DNA of 5,831 nt from Candidatus Pygmaiobacter gallistercoris (GTDB lineage Bacteria > Bacillota > Clostridia > Oscillospirales > Ruminococcaceae). Of this stretch, positions 5,224 to 5,831 are shown piece by piece. Location: the NCBI GenBank assembly GCA_019113125.1, contig DXIA01000166.1:1-5831 (forward strand), given 5' to 3'. The notes below the pieces were generated by a model. That model ran no database searches. It saw only the letters and a list, made by a program, of their open reading frames with translations, and was not told the DNA's origin. Positions within the stretch are counted from its first letter, which is position 1. Each line of letters opens with the position of its first letter. The position numbers and the translations under genes were made by a program.

Positions 5224-5831
5224 CGTCTCTGGTTAATCAGATCGTCCAGCAGATCAATGCTGTTGGGATATCGCTCGGCAAATCCGCGGTATGCCGCCTT
5301 CTGCAGTGCCTCAAACCGCTCGGTCATTCCGAGCTTTTCGGGCATCTGATAGGCAATGCCGTACACATCAAAGGCGATCTTCTCGATCAACCGGTTTTCC
5401 TTCAGCCGCATCAAACCAAAGAGCTGGGAATTGTAAGAGCCCTCGTTGCAGGTTATATAAAAGATCCGCATCGCGTGCAGCAGCTCGAGGTCAACCAGCT
5501 CTCTTGTGCGGGCGTCCAACCGGGTGGCGTCGAGTCCGAGTTCCACCAGTTCCCGGTCCAGTTCCTTGAGGATCGTGCGGCGGCGGAATTTGGAATCGAG
5601 ATCCCGCAGGTGCAGACTCATCGTCACCCAAAGTCCGATGTAGCCATCGCCGATCGGCCCCTTTTTGTTCATCTTCCTGCCGTAGCGCTTTGTCCAGAGT
5701 TCCTCCCGCAACGCCTTTTCCTGCGGGTCGATCTTTCCCTCCTGTGCCGCTTTCTGCAGCAGTTCCCAGCGCGATTTCGGATCATTTTCCAGATAATAGC
5801 TCTCCGGCCACAATGCCTTTTCCTGATTCAC
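5220..5831 (-). CDS. Unrecognised soluble helical protein, coupled to the ymfI-like gene (start uncertain)
   Basis: The reading frame is open from the right edge to a TGA at 5222-5220, giving 203 residues if the GTG at 5831-5829 is the start. That codon sits on the window edge, so the true start may lie beyond it. I cannot name the family with confidence. The protein is rich in charged residues, lacks a signal peptide, membrane segment or metal motif, and looks almost wholly alpha-helical. Landmarks are [13 protein letters not shown] (9-21), a basic patch RYGRKMNKK (49-57), an aromatic GDGYIGLW (61-68), and a helical C-terminal half. It overlaps the YmfI-like reductase by four bases (ATGA), so the two proteins are made together. 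This suggests, without proof, a shared process or only operon-level convenience. Confidence 0.75.
   Translation of the reverse strand: MNQEKALWPESYYLENDPKSRWELLQKAAQEGKIDPQEKALREELWTKRYGRKMNKKGPIGDGYIGLWVTMSLHLRDLDSKFRRRTILKELDRELVELGLDATRLDARTRELVDLELLHAMRIFYITCNEGSYNSQLFGLMRLKENRLIEKIAFDVYGIAYQMPEKLGMTERFEALQKAAYRGFAERYPNSIDLLDDLINQRR

Overview
The window looks like a chromosomal segment of an endospore-forming, moderately GC-rich member of the Clostridia. I would guess Oscillospirales (Ruminococcaceae/Oscillospiraceae), but this is inferred from gene content, not from a marker gene. Supporting signs are strong AGGAGG-type ribosome binding sites, four tRNA genes that all encode their CCA ends, a YerC-type TrpR-family regulator, a YmfI-type reductase, and a large protein whose N-terminal third resembles the clostridial spore cortex-lytic enzyme SleC.

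Layout. Bases 1-80 hold the end of an upstream + strand unit, with a strong intrinsic terminator at 37-80. A GC-rich leader hairpin (122-144) and a strong ribosome binding site precede a 1106-residue + strand gene (168-3488). This protein combines a SleC-like N-terminal region, a SpoIID-type domain (a glycan-strand lytic transglycosylase fold), six long peptidoglycan-binding (PGBD) repeats with a period near 93 residues, an M15-like zinc peptidase domain and a seventh short PGBD. It is the most interesting object in the window: apparently a spore or cell wall hydrolase able to bind peptidoglycan at many points, with candidate activities against both glycan strands and peptide stems.

A symmetrical terminator (3502-3536) separates this gene from a convergent - strand cluster of four tRNAs, transcribed in the order Gly(GCC), Val(TAC), Asp(GTC), Phe(GAA). 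The cluster has a near-consensus vegetative promoter (TTGACA, 17 bases, TAAAAT) at 3949-3977. Upstream of it, also on the - strand, are a 103-residue YerC/TrpR-family DNA-binding protein with its own promoter and terminator, a short-chain dehydrogenase with the signature of the EF-P 5-aminopentanone reductase YmfI, and an unrecognised gene that overlaps the reductase by an ATGA and runs to the right edge.

No mobile element, CRISPR array or prophage gene was seen. The - strand protein genes form a small housekeeping-type operon (unknown gene, then ymfI-like, then yerC-like with an additional promoter). The large + strand gene is the probable lineage-specific element.
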